From: Lysinibacillus sp. KCTC 33748
Lineage (GTDB): Bacteria; Bacillota; Bacilli; Bacillales_A; Planococcaceae
Direction: 5' to 3'
Assembly: GCF_002237755.1 (NCBI RefSeq)
Contig: NZ_MWSJ01000004.1
Location: forward strand, 1 to 64,000
Length of the DNA: 64,000 bases
Made by a program: the position numbers and the translations under genes. Positions 24,793 to 32,651 of this stretch are shown piece after piece. A model generated the notes under the pieces. The model saw only the letters and a program-made list of their open reading frames with translations. It was not told the DNA's origin and did not search any database. The stretch's first letter is position 1, and each line of letters opens with the position of its first letter.

Positions 24793-24811
24793 AAATGTAG
24801 GAGGAACCGCT

Positions 24812-25972
24812 ATGACAAAAACAGAATTACAGTATAATCCCTTGGATCCGGAAACATTAAATAACCCATATCCGATCTACCATCAACTTCGTGAAAATTC
24901 CCCGGTTTTCTGGCATGAAGGTATGAAATCTTGGGTTCTAACCAGATATGAAGATTGTAGAGAAGTTCTTCGTAATCACGAATTGTTTGCTAGGGATTTG
25001 CGACGTATTGGTGTTGAAATTCCTGATATAAAAAATAACCTTCAAACTTTAGATCCGCCCGCGAATATGCCGTTACGTAATCTAATGATAAAAGCTTTTA
25101 ATTCTCAGGATATTGAAAGTATTAGACGCAGAGTTCATGATTTAATTGAGGATATTTACAAAAAACAAGCGTCTAATAAAGAATTTGATTTTATGAAAGA
25201 AGTTTCAGCTCCGCTTTCATTAAGTTTAACGTGTATTTTGCTAGGCATAGAAGAACCAGACTTAGAATCTATTGTAGAAATATCTGATGCTATTGCTTAT
25301 CAGATGGACTCCGGATTAGTACCAGAGAATGCGGAACTCGGTAATTCAGCAAGAAAAAAACTCAACGAACTTGTTGAAGGATGGCTGGCAGCAGAAGAAC
25401 AGCCTGGAATTTTATCTTATATAAGAAAAAATAGTCAGAAAGCTAATGTACCAGAACATTATGTGCGTAATACTACAGGCACAATGTTTACTGCAAGCTT
25501 TGGTACGCTATATGCATCTTTTGGTAATGCTCTACTTGTACTGTTAGAACACCCAAATATTCTTGATCAATTTAAAAATCAAGAGTTACTTGACTCTGGA
25601 GTTGATGAATTAATTAGATATGATGGACCAGCAACTGGAACAAGTCGTTTTGCAGTTGAGGAAACAAAAATTGGGGATACTATCATTAAGCCTGGTGAAA
25701 TTGTTTTAACTTTACTTGCTGCTGCTAATAGAGATCCTGAAGTATATCCCGACCCAGATAGAATTATTCTTAATCGTTCTGCAAAACCAAATCTTGGTTT
25801 CGGTTGGGGTCCGCATTCTTGTGTAGGGACTTTGTTTGGTAAACTAGCAATTCAACAATTAATAGTATGTTTACTCGAATCGCCTAGACGTTTAGAACTG
25901 GTATCGGAACCTAAGCGACGCAATACGGCTACTGTACGTTGTATAGATGTATTACCTGTTTCATTTAATTAA
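24812..25972 (+). CDS. Cytochrome P450, putative RiPP cross-linking enzyme
   Basis: A 386-residue soluble bacterial P450. The heme loop is FGWGPHSCVG (330-339) with the thiolate Cys337, and the K-helix ExxR is Glu266-Leu-Ile-Arg269. In the I helix the usual A/G-G-x-D/E-T is ASFGT (228-232), so the acidic partner of the conserved Thr232 is Gly, which is atypical for a hydroxylase. No membrane anchor. Strong RBS TAGGAGGAA. Placed just after three MQWNY micro-genes, it is the candidate that joins Trp3 and Tyr5. No ferredoxin or reductase is nearby, so redox partners must come from elsewhere. Confidence 0.9.
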   Translation: MTKTELQYNPLDPETLNNPYPIYHQLRENSPVFWHEGMKSWVLTRYEDCREVLRNHELFARDLRRIGVEIPDIKNNLQTLDPPANMPLRNLMIKAFNSQDIESIRRRVHDLIEDIYKKQASNKEFDFMKEVSAPLSLSLTCILLGIEEPDLESIVEISDAIAYQMDSGLVPENAELGNSARKKLNELVEGWLAAEEQPGILSYIRKNSQKANVPEHYVRNTTGTMFTASFGTLYASFGNALLVLLEHPNILDQFKNQELLDSGVDELIRYDGPATGTSRFAVEETKIGDTIIKPGEIVLTLLAAANRDPEVYPDPDRIILNRSAKPNLGFGWGPHSCVGTLFGKLAIQQLIVCLLESPRRLELVSEPKRRNTATVRCIDVLPVSFN

Positions 25973-26051
25973 TTCTCTTATACACTGAATGGTTATTTTA
26001 TTAAAAGTAGTGATAGTATTATTTACAATCACTTATATGAAGCATGTAGTC

Positions 26052-26088
26052 AGACCGGGCATTCATCTTCTATGCTCGGTCTATTTGT
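26052..26088 (+). terminator. Terminator after P450
   Basis: AGACCGGGCA (26052-26061) pairs with TGCTCGGTCT (26073-26082) with one wobble, then ATTTG. The T-run is weak. Confidence 0.6.
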
Positions 26089-26252
26089 ATATAAAAATGG
26101 CTTTGACAAAGTATATGGATAATCTTTGGGGTAGTAATATATTTTAGTTATTCGATGAAACACTGTAATTAAAATGAATGAGGGAACAGTTTCAAAAGCG
26201 CATGATAATATCGATATCGAGTAACTCTCATTTGAATTTTGGAGTGAGGAAT

Positions 26253-26327
26253 GTGTTTGCTATAAGTTTTTCATCGCTTATAGTTTCAGTAATTGCATTG
26301 TCGTTTACTTTTACACAAAAAAAGTAA
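26253..26327 (+). pseudogene. Truncated holin-like type I toxin
   Basis: From GTG 26253 the frame reads VFAISFSSLIVSVIALSFTF then TQKK and a stop, closely matching the middle of the toxin at 23088 and ending in the usual lysines. The first eight codons (MTIFEAIM) are deleted: the ATG at 26251 is now out of frame. A 24-residue product from GTG is conceivable (GGAGTGAGGA upstream), but the original start is lost. Confidence 0.6.
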
Positions 26328-26425
26328 ACCGCCCTTGCCTCCCAAGCATGTGAGTCGGTTTACTTGATCAATTTGCAAATCGCCTTTGAAGCGATGCGTC
26401 TTATATATTTTATATACATCTTCAA
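26315..26425 (-). ncRNA. Antisense antitoxin RNA of type I system
   Basis: On the minus strand an extended -10, TGTTATAAT (26439-26431), would start a transcript near 26424 that runs into the 3' end of the toxin. It ends at a perfect terminator on that strand: AAGTAAACCG/CGGTTTACTT (26365-26356 with 26331-26322), then seven T residues. An internal hairpin ATCGC/GCGAT lies in the RNA. Convergent overlap with the toxin 3' end is the RatA/SR4 arrangement. Confidence 0.6.
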
Positions 26426-26582
26426 TATTAATTATAACACGCAGATTCACAAGAATATAACTAATTCGACAGGCGGAAAACAGAAATCTAGATAGTTGTC
26501 TGTTTTATGTAGCTGTTTTATTGTTAGAGATGATTGGAAGCTAATGGGCATATTATTTCCAAGCTAGCAGATATAATGGTTT

Positions 26583-27536
26583 TTACTCACATAATAAAAT
26601 TTGACGTAAAAACGATTGTTTTTTAGCAACACAACGATCAGATATAACAAAACCTGCGTCTTCTATCAAGTCATCAATTGTTTCAATTGTAACGACAACT
26701 ACTTTATCGGCAATGCGTCGAGCATGTTGTAGAATATTAAATTGATCCTCGGTTGAAATATGCGTAAATAAGTTATAAGGTAAATCAATTATCGCGACAT
26801 CATAATGTTCCTTAACCTCGGAGATTGGACCTAATGTAATGTTGCCTGTTAACCCAAAATAAGTAATGTTTTTTCTGGAGCCTTGACAAACATTGTAATT
26901 AATATCTCGCCCTTCAATATTAATTCCCATAGAAAGGGCTTCAATTACTACTGTCCCTATACCACAACAAGGATCAATCGCACGAATATTTTGAGGCTGA
27001 GGAACTGCGATATTTGCAACAGTACGAGCTACTCTAGTACTAAGTGCCGTTGAATAACTGTGTGGCTTGTGTAAATGATTATGCCAAATGGATTCACTCT
27101 TCATATGCTTTCCAAAATACCATCTTCCATCTATTAAAATAAGACCAAATACAACTTCAGGCTCATTTAGTTCTGGTTCGCCATCGATGCATAATCCTAC
27201 TTCGCGTTCTATTAATCGACGCTCTGGCAGATGAATTTTCTTCTCTTCACCTATATCCATACTATTTAAACAAACAACTTTATAAGTTGCTTCCTTTACT
27301 TTTAAATCCTTCACCAATGTCTTGATGTTTTCTATACTGTTATCTTCAAATAGTACTTCAAGTCTGTCCTGCATAAATGGGCTACGGCTTGGATTAATTT
27401 TAATAGGGCTTATTATATAGTTTGATTGGGAATCAAGATTAAAAAATGAACGCATCTCCATTCTGCACAGATCGTATTCATCAACATGATGTACATATGT
27501 GTATATAAATTTACTGTTATTTTGTTCGTTACTCAA
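26583..27536 (-). CDS. TRM11/UPF0020-type RNA methyltransferase
   Basis: A 317-residue SAM-dependent methyltransferase. The SAM motif is DPCCGIGT (188-195). The catalytic N/D-P-P-Y motif appears as DLPYN (251-255), with Leu for the first Pro, typical of the TRM11-like N2-guanine methyltransferase group. The N-terminal half resembles a diverged THUMP-type region. It probably methylates tRNA or rRNA guanine. TTG start with AAAGGATGA upstream. It lies near the P450 but convergent to it, and its class is RNA-directed, so I do not count it as part of the RiPP cluster. Confidence 0.8.
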   Translation of the reverse strand: MSNEQNNSKFIYTYVHHVDEYDLCRMEMRSFFNLDSQSNYIISPIKINPSRSPFMQDRLEVLFEDNSIENIKTLVKDLKVKEATYKVVCLNSMDIGEEKKIHLPERRLIEREVGLCIDGEPELNEPEVVFGLILIDGRWYFGKHMKSESIWHNHLHKPHSYSTALSTRVARTVANIAVPQPQNIRAIDPCCGIGTVVIEALSMGINIEGRDINYNVCQGSRKNITYFGLTGNITLGPISEVKEHYDVAIIDLPYNLFTHISTEDQFNILQHARRIADKVVVVTIETIDDLIEDAGFVISDRCVAKKQSFLRQILLCE

Positions 27537-27792
27537 TTGATTATCATCCTTTTAAGTTGTTGTTCACTTGATTTCACTAATGTTCATAAAAAACAAATGA
27601 AGTTGTTATTTGGTAATCGTATCATAGGTGTCTCTATCAAGCCACTCAATATCAATATTGATTCGCAATTATGACGAGGCATAATTAATTAGAGAGAATA
27701 GTGGAAATAATTTGTAAGAAAAAATAATATAAAAATAGACATTTATTTTGAGTAGGTCGGATTTAATAACCACAACAACAGGAGGGTGTTAA

Positions 27793-28617
27793 ATGATTGT
27801 AAAAGAAGACGTTTTAAATAGAAAGGGAGCTAGAAAGGCTAGCGATATCCCGAGTGAAGTTTTAATGTTGTTGAATCAAGGGAAAATAGAGAGTGTTAAT
27901 TTAACGGAATGGCAAGCTGTTCACCATATTACTTTAGTAAAAAATGTGCTACCGTCAATTGGGCTAGAGGAAAAATTAGAATTTATACTAACGGAGATAG
28001 AGAAGCAAAAAGTAGAAAGGGGCATGAAGGCTATACGTTTAATAGGGAGTTTATTAGATACAGTCATGATGGGTGAAAGTGAGACAAAAAAAGAGGAGCT
28101 AATCAAAATATGTTCCACTCATGTATCTGATAGTGTCCGATGTTGGGCAGCGTTTATGAATAAAAACAACGATCATTCTTTAGAAGAGCAATTATTGTAT
28201 ATCCGTTCTTTCGCAGCAGATCATCATTTTGGTGTCCGTGAAATTGCTTGGATGTCAATTAGGGAGAATCTTTCAGCTAATATTGAGAGTAGTGTCGATT
28301 TGTTAACGGAATGGGCGAAAAGTGAAGATGAAAACATTCGTAGGTTTAGTTTAGAATCAATCCGTCCTCGCGGGGTATGGACAAAGCATATTGAAAGATT
28401 AAAAGAAGAGCCGCAAATCGCACTTCCTATTCTACAGTTACTTAAATCAGATCCGTCAAAGTATGTTCAAGATTCTGTTGGCAACTGGTTAAATGATGCT
28501 AGTAAAACTCAACCAGAGTGGGTAGAAAACCTTTGTGAAGAATGGCAAAAAGCATCTCCAACTAAAGCGACTGAGAGAGTCATTAAAAAGGCTCAAAGAA
28601 CAATCGTAAAAACATAA
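27793..28617 (+). CDS. DNA alkylation repair HEAT-repeat protein (AlkD/AlkC-like)
   Basis: A 274-residue all-helical protein of HEAT-like repeats with the family phrases FGVREIAWMSIRENL, RRFSLESIRPRGVWTKHIE and DPSKYVQDSVGNWLNDASK. These are typical of the alkylation-repair glycosylase superfamily of bacilli, which excises alkylated bases without base flipping. RBS AGGAGGGTG. Monocistronic with a terminator. The assignment to AlkC- versus AlkD-like branch is not certain. Confidence 0.85.
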   Translation: MIVKEDVLNRKGARKASDIPSEVLMLLNQGKIESVNLTEWQAVHHITLVKNVLPSIGLEEKLEFILTEIEKQKVERGMKAIRLIGSLLDTVMMGESETKKEELIKICSTHVSDSVRCWAAFMNKNNDHSLEEQLLYIRSFAADHHFGVREIAWMSIRENLSANIESSVDLLTEWAKSEDENIRRFSLESIRPRGVWTKHIERLKEEPQIALPILQLLKSDPSKYVQDSVGNWLNDASKTQPEWVENLCEEWQKASPTKATERVIKKAQRTIVKT

Positions 28618-28698
28618 GGATGATGTTCAACGACGGTAAAGCCAACAAACCATCCTTTAAACAATAGCCACACATCATGAATAATATTTATTGATTAA

Positions 28699-28734
28699 GG
28701 GAGCTAATCCAAAATGGATTGAACTCCCTTTTTA
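28699..28734 (+). terminator. Terminator after alkylation repair gene
   Basis: GGGAG..TAATCC and GGATT..CTCCC form a stem with internal mismatches around AAAAT, followed by TTTTTATT. Confidence 0.7.
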
Positions 28735-28815
28735 TTGTAGTTAATTACTTACAGGAGCAGAGTTGAGGATTAAATGATGCGTTTTCAATAAAGAAATAAT
28801 GAATTTTGATATTTT

Positions 28816-28834
28816 TTTATTGAAAAGCGATAAA
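28816..28834. promoter_or_regulatory. Operator-like dyad ahead of DUF2975 gene 1
   Basis: TTTATTG-N5-CGATAAA, 47 bases before the start. The paralogous locus carries a perfect TTTATCG-N5-CGATAAA at the same relative place (55779-55797), so the site is conserved between copies. Confidence 0.55.
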
Positions 28835-28880
28835 TAGTGTTTTAAAATCAAACGTACATTAAATAAGCGAGGTGCTTTTT

Positions 28881-29357
28881 ATGAAACGAGGTTCAACACT
28901 CTTTTTAAAAATAGCTGTTTTTCTTATGGGAGCTCCTGTTCTTGCTTTGGGTATATTTGGCTTATCTTGGTTAGCTAATAATCTAGCAAATCCAGATTAC
29001 TGGTATATACTATATCCTGGTATAATTATTATGTATGTATCAGTAATACCGTATTTCATGGCGTTATATCAGGCTTTCCTACTTCTAAGCTACATTGATA
29101 AGAACAAAGCGTTCTCTAATATTTCTGTAAGAGCTTTAAAGAAAATAAAATACTGTGCACTCACAATTAGTGCCTTATATGTGGTAATGATGCCATTTGT
29201 TTATCTTGCAGCAGAGACAGATGATGCTCCAGGTCTCATAATTATCGGAATGGTCCCTATCTTCGCTTCAATGATAATCGCAGTCTTTTCTGCTGTTCTT
29301 CAAAAGCTTTTAAAAGAAGCCATCGATCTAAAATTAGAAAATGATTTAATGATTTGA
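28881..29357 (+). CDS. DUF2975 membrane protein
   Basis: A 158-residue protein with four membrane helices, matching DUF2975 (like B. subtilis YoaS). ATG 28881 is preferred over the in-frame GTG 28872, which lies inside the Shine-Dalgarno GCGAGGTG. It is paired with a YozG-type HTH gene that starts 10 bases after its stop. Members of this pair are co-transcribed in bacilli and the HTH protein is thought to control the operon. The function of the membrane protein is unknown. A second pair lies at 55844. Confidence 0.82.
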   Translation: MKRGSTLFLKIAVFLMGAPVLALGIFGLSWLANNLANPDYWYILYPGIIIMYVSVIPYFMALYQAFLLLSYIDKNKAFSNISVRALKKIKYCALTISALYVVMMPFVYLAAETDDAPGLIIIGMVPIFASMIIAVFSAVLQKLLKEAIDLKLENDLMI

Positions 29358-29367
29358 GGTGTTCAAT

Positions 29368-29583
29368 TTGTCAATAATAATCAATATTGATGTGATGTTG
29401 GCCAAAAGGAAAATGAGTGTGACAGAACTTTCGGAGAGAGTTGGAATAACAATGGCTAATCTTTCTATATTGAAGAATGGAAAGGCAAAAGCGATTCGAT
29501 TCTCAACTTTAGAGGCGATTTGTAAGGCTTTAGAATGTCAGCCTGGAGATATTTTAGAATACAAAAGTGACAAAGACGTTTAA
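29368..29583 (+). CDS. YozG-like XRE-family regulator
   Basis: A 71-residue single-domain Cro/CI helix-turn-helix protein: MLAKRKMSVTELSERVGITM, then ANLSILKNGKAKAIRFSTLE and PGDILEY, the typical YozG sequence. The TTG at 29368 follows TTGAGGTG (29354-29361) by six bases; the in-frame GTG at 29359 overlaps that site. The upstream operator-like dyad is a plausible binding site. Confidence 0.85.
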   Translation: MSIIINIDVMLAKRKMSVTELSERVGITMANLSILKNGKAKAIRFSTLEAICKALECQPGDILEYKSDKDV

Positions 29584-29680
29584 GCAATAGCCAACAAATT
29601 CTTTACAAATGAGGGCGTAATTGAGCTAGAAACCTTTTCTTTATCTCGTAAAGATTAAATAGTTTTGAAGAAAAAATTGA

Positions 29681-29720
29681 TTTCGTATTGGTTATTAAAT
29701 AGGGGGATACCAATACGAAA
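29681..29720. repeat. Perfect 12-bp inverted repeat
   Basis: TTTCGTATTGGT (29681-29692) and ACCAATACGAAA (29709-29720) with a 16-base loop. No T-run. It lies between convergent genes and its role is unknown. Confidence 0.5.
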
Positions 29721-29787
29721 TAGCACTTAAATATGAATCCATGTTTCGTGTCCAAACTTGACCTTCATTTCCCCAATAAGCAGAGAA

Positions 29788-29823
29788 ACATTAGGACTCA
29801 CCAATTTTGGTTAGTCCTAATGT
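29788..29823. terminator. Hairpin between convergent genes
   Basis: ACATTAGGACT (29788-29798) pairs perfectly with AGTCCTAATGT (29813-29823), just downstream of the DUF4256 gene. No clear T-run on either strand. Confidence 0.5.
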
Positions 29824-29838
29824 TATGAGAACAAAAAT

Positions 29839-30405
29839 TTAGACTCTTAGCGAGCCGCGGAAGCCCCTTGCGGCATAGTAAGAATCTGCACCATTGTGGT
29901 ACACAAAAACAGTGTCGTAGCGATAATCGCAAAAGATGGCCCCGCCGAGCTTTCTAATATTAGCAGGTGTTTGCACCCAGCTCGACGTTTTCATATCGAA
30001 ATGGTCAAGTTTCTGCAGCTCTCGGTATTGTTCTTCCGTTAAAAGTTCAATGCCCATGGCAGTCGCCATATCAATAGCGCTATTTTCTGGTTTGTGCTTT
30101 TTCCTTGACTCCAGTGCTTCACGGTCGTAACAAACACTTCTGCGACCTTTAGGGCTTTCCGCTGAACAATCATAAAAAATGTATTCGCCCGTCTTTTCAT
30201 CATGGCCAACAACATCCGGTTCACCGCCCGTTCCTTCCATTTCATTAAGTGACCACAGTTTTTCAGTATTAGCTTCGAGCTTAGCTTGTACTTCAGTCCA
30301 TTCAAAATCTTTATGGCGGTTCATATTTTTCTCAAAACGCGCTTTCAAAGTTCTGAGTAGTTCCTCACGTTGTTCTAGTAACAACTCTTTATTTTCATTT
30401 GTCAT
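29839..30405 (-). CDS. DUF4256-family protein
   Basis: A 188-residue cytoplasmic protein matching DUF4256: LKARFEKNMNRHK near the start, EGTGGEPDVVGHDEKTGEY (about 58-76), SPKGRRSVCYDREALESRK, GIELLTEEQYRELQKL and the end YYAARGFRGSLRV. No function is known for the family. AGGAGG precedes ATG. It follows the DUF2750-like gene by 12 bases on the same strand, so the two are probably one operon. Confidence 0.85.
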   Translation of the reverse strand: MTNENKELLLEQREELLRTLKARFEKNMNRHKDFEWTEVQAKLEANTEKLWSLNEMEGTGGEPDVVGHDEKTGEYIFYDCSAESPKGRRSVCYDREALESRKKHKPENSAIDMATAMGIELLTEEQYRELQKLDHFDMKTSSWVQTPANIRKLGGAIFCDYRYDTVFVYHNGADSYYAARGFRGSLRV

Positions 30406-30417
30406 ATTAGTTTCCTC

Positions 30418-30891
30418 CTAATTGTTATTACTCATAATTGGACAGAACTGCTCAGGTAGTTCAATAAAAATTCTATTTCTCTTATGATAGAGTTCTCCAT
30501 TTAACATGAAGTATTCGGCTTGATATAAAATACGAATCATTTCCTTTATTTCATCCCTAGTTTGAATAATTGTATCGTTTTCGTTTGGGAAAATCGATAT
30601 GGCACCACTGTCATTTTCAATATCAACAATTAAATCGTCTAGAAAAATCGAAAGTGGTAGGTTGAATGCTTCAAATGTCTCGTCTAAATTAGCAGCCATC
30701 ATTTCAGCAAAGCTTCGGGTTGGCCAAACAGGAAGTACAAATGGATAGCCGTCTTCGTCTTCGAATAATAACATGTCGCCATTTTCGTCACGTAGTAACC
30801 ATACTTGTTCATCCGTTGCTACCATCCCATAAAAATAGGCAAGTCGCTTTTCTGCAGGACGCTTTAAAATAAATCGTTTAATTAGTTTCAT
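30418..30891 (-). CDS. DUF2750-like protein
   Basis: A 157-residue protein whose core (VWLLRDENGDMLLFEDEDGY then PFVLPVWPTRSFAEMMA) has the DUF2750 pattern. The function is unknown. An ATG three codons upstream (30900) lies directly on the Shine-Dalgarno AAGGA, so ATG 30891, nine bases away, is the likely start. It is the first gene of a probable operon with DUF4256. Confidence 0.7.
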   Translation of the reverse strand: MKLIKRFILKRPAEKRLAYFYGMVATDEQVWLLRDENGDMLLFEDEDGYPFVLPVWPTRSFAEMMAANLDETFEAFNLPLSIFLDDLIVDIENDSGAISIFPNENDTIIQTRDEIKEMIRILYQAEYFMLNGELYHKRNRIFIELPEQFCPIMSNNN

Positions 30892-30984
30892 ATAGGCCAT
30901 TCCTTGAAAGTATCATCCTAAAAAAGATATCAAAAAAAATATAAAATTACTATAAATTATTTTTCTAATTGTTGTTAATTGTCA

Positions 30985-31050
30985 TCTCACGAATTACTCT
31001 TTCTGACAGGTACAGAATTGGTTATTGATGGTGGTTGTAAAGGGACGTGA
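30985..31050 (+). pseudogene. SDR C-terminal remnant
   Basis: The frame reads LFLTGTELVIDGGCKGT and a stop at 31048-31050. TGTELVIDGG is the near-universal C-terminal signature of classical SDR oxidoreductases. Nothing upstream continues the gene, so this is a leftover. Confidence 0.65.
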
Positions 31051-31345
31051 ATGTGCGTTTGTGAAGGAAAGTAGTTTCTAGTGTTAAATGGAAAACAAGA
31101 AAACCAAAGAAATGATTAGGTAGAGTTATAGTCAGAGTGGAAGAACTTGAAATTTATGGTAGAATAAAGATAAAAAGGGGTTTTATCATAAGTTACAAGG
31201 GGAGTGGAAAGATTAAGTTCAAATATAACAATACAAACATCAACTTATTCAAAAGGCTTTAAGAAGGTACAAATATAACGACGATATCAACCAAGAGAAA
31301 GCAAATGAAGAGAAAGTGGTTTGTCTTAGGGGAGGAGATAAAAAA

Positions 31346-31867
31346 GTGATTGAATTTCGAAAAATAACCGGGGATAACATTGATGAGGTAATAGCACTTG
31401 AAGTTGGAGAAAATCAGAAAGACTTTGTACAAACTACTAACCTCAGAAGCTTTGCAGACGCTCATATGTTGAACGTAGACGGGATACCAGCGACTCCCAT
31501 TGCCATTTATGCCAATGGAGTTGCGATTGGATTTTTGATGTATATTTATGATACGTTGGATCATGAATCATTTGAAAATGAAGTTTTTTACGGGAAGAAG
31601 AGCTATTTTATTTGGCATATGATGATTGATAAGAGTTACCAGGGGAAAGGATATGGCAGACTTGCCTTTGAAAAAATGTTGATGGATATTGAAAATATGC
31701 CATATGGGGAAGCAGAATATGTGACCCTCTTTTATCGAACAAGTAATGTCATAGCTAAAACATTATACGCTTCATTTGGTTTCGTAGATACAGGAATCAT
31801 TCAGGATAATTCAATGTTGGCGATTAAAAATCTAAATGGGAAAATAACAGAATCCTTAGTAGAATAG
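31346..31867 (+). CDS. GNAT-family acetyltransferase (PaiA/BltD-like)
   Basis: A 173-residue GNAT enzyme. MIEFRKITGDNIDEVIALEV opens the fold, SYFIWHMMIDKSYQGKGYGR carries the acetyl-CoA loop Q-G-K-G-Y-G, and NVIAKTLYASFGFVDTG closes it. Closest in style to spermine/spermidine acetyltransferases of bacilli, which lower polyamine levels. The GTG start 31346 lies six bases after GGGGAGGAGA. Single gene. Confidence 0.82.
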   Translation: MIEFRKITGDNIDEVIALEVGENQKDFVQTTNLRSFADAHMLNVDGIPATPIAIYANGVAIGFLMYIYDTLDHESFENEVFYGKKSYFIWHMMIDKSYQGKGYGRLAFEKMLMDIENMPYGEAEYVTLFYRTSNVIAKTLYASFGFVDTGIIQDNSMLAIKNLNGKITESLVE

Positions 31868-32215
31868 GATCTATAGGAAAAAAATGTTATCAATACTCAC
31901 GGTGATTGGGCTATTTTGGTAGGATGATTATTTTGAGTATAACGGCGCTATGTCCTGGATTTCTCCATGATGTATTAATTGGTCGTATTGCTCTATATCT
32001 CCATGCGATTTTCCCGATAAAGGTAGTAAAAATACCTTTGTGGGTTTATAGGATTAATGATCAAATAGTTTAACTTTAAAATATAAAAATTTAAACACAA
32101 TTCATTCAAAAGTCATATTTTGAATTTTTATAGCAAAAAATAAGAGGATAATACATAAAAATTCAAAAAATTATTGACTCTTTTTTTTATGTGTGATAAA
32201 AATGATAGTATCAAT
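31868..32215. other. Gene-free stretch before T-box leader
   Basis: No supported gene. A 46-codon open frame from TTG 31933 (MSITALCPGFLHDVLIGRIA...) has only a weak Shine-Dalgarno and no known family. TTGACT (32174-32179) with TAAAAA 17 bases on is the probable -35/-10 of the T-box transcript. Confidence 0.45.
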
Positions 32216-32219
32216 TCGG

Positions 32220-32474
32220 AAAATTAATATTTGGGCAATGATAGGATTAAGTAGTGAAAATCTCCCTATTTCAGAGAGCTGATGGTTGGTGCGAATCAGT
32301 ATATAGATGATCATGAATTTCGACCTGGAGCATCTTTCATAAATCACATGTTGTGAGGAAGTGGAAGACGGTAGTGAATACCGTTATCAAATAAAGTGGT
32401 GAAGAATTTTTCACAACTAGGGTGGTACCGCGATATATATCGTCCCTACGTACTTACGTAGGGACGTTTTTTAT
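32220..32474 (+). promoter_or_regulatory. T-box leader, Phe specifier
   Basis: A complete T-box riboswitch. Stem I contains GTAGTGAAAA, AGAGAGCTGATGGTTGGTGC and the 3' strand CATGAATTTCGACCTGGAGC. The specifier right after GAA reads TTT or TTC (32318-32321), Phe in either register. The T-box AGGGTGGTACCGCG (32419-32432) lies in the antiterminator. The terminator is CGTCCCTACGTA/TACGTAGGGACG (32441-32466) with a T-run. Uncharged tRNA-Phe should allow readthrough to the transporter gene. Confidence 0.92.
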
Positions 32475-32562
32475 TTAGGTCTTATTCTTGTTGTATTTTC
32501 ATAACTAGGGTGGTACCGCGATATTAAATCGTCCCTACGTATTTGCGTAGGGGCGTTTTTTA
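32475..32562 (+). promoter_or_regulatory. Extra antiterminator/terminator module 2
   Basis: A direct repeat of the T-box end without Stem I: AGGGTGGTACCGCG at 32507-32520 and terminator CGTCCCTACG/CGTAGGGGCG (32530-32555) plus T-run. The motif lies 88 bases after that of the first module. Confidence 0.88.
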
Positions 32563-32651
32563 TTAAGGATTTATTCTTGTTGTAACTTCATAACTAGGGT
32601 GGTACCGCGATATTAAATCGTCCCTACGTATCTGCGTAGGGGCGTTTTTTA
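32563..32651 (+). promoter_or_regulatory. Extra antiterminator/terminator module 3
   Basis: Third copy: AGGGTGGTACCGCG at 32596-32609 and terminator CGTCCCTACG/CGTAGGGGCG (32619-32644) plus T-run, 89 bases after module 2 and nearly identical to it. Confidence 0.88.

Noticed and set aside
26583-27536. Methyltransferase as a tailoring enzyme of the putative RiPP cluster.
   Set aside because: Its motifs are those of TRM11-like RNA methyltransferases, it is on the opposite strand with terminators and a toxin-antitoxin locus between, and such genes are usually housekeeping.
31933-32073. 46-codon frame MSITALCPGFLHDV...
   Set aside because: Weak Shine-Dalgarno and no recognisable family; it could be a remnant but cannot be supported.
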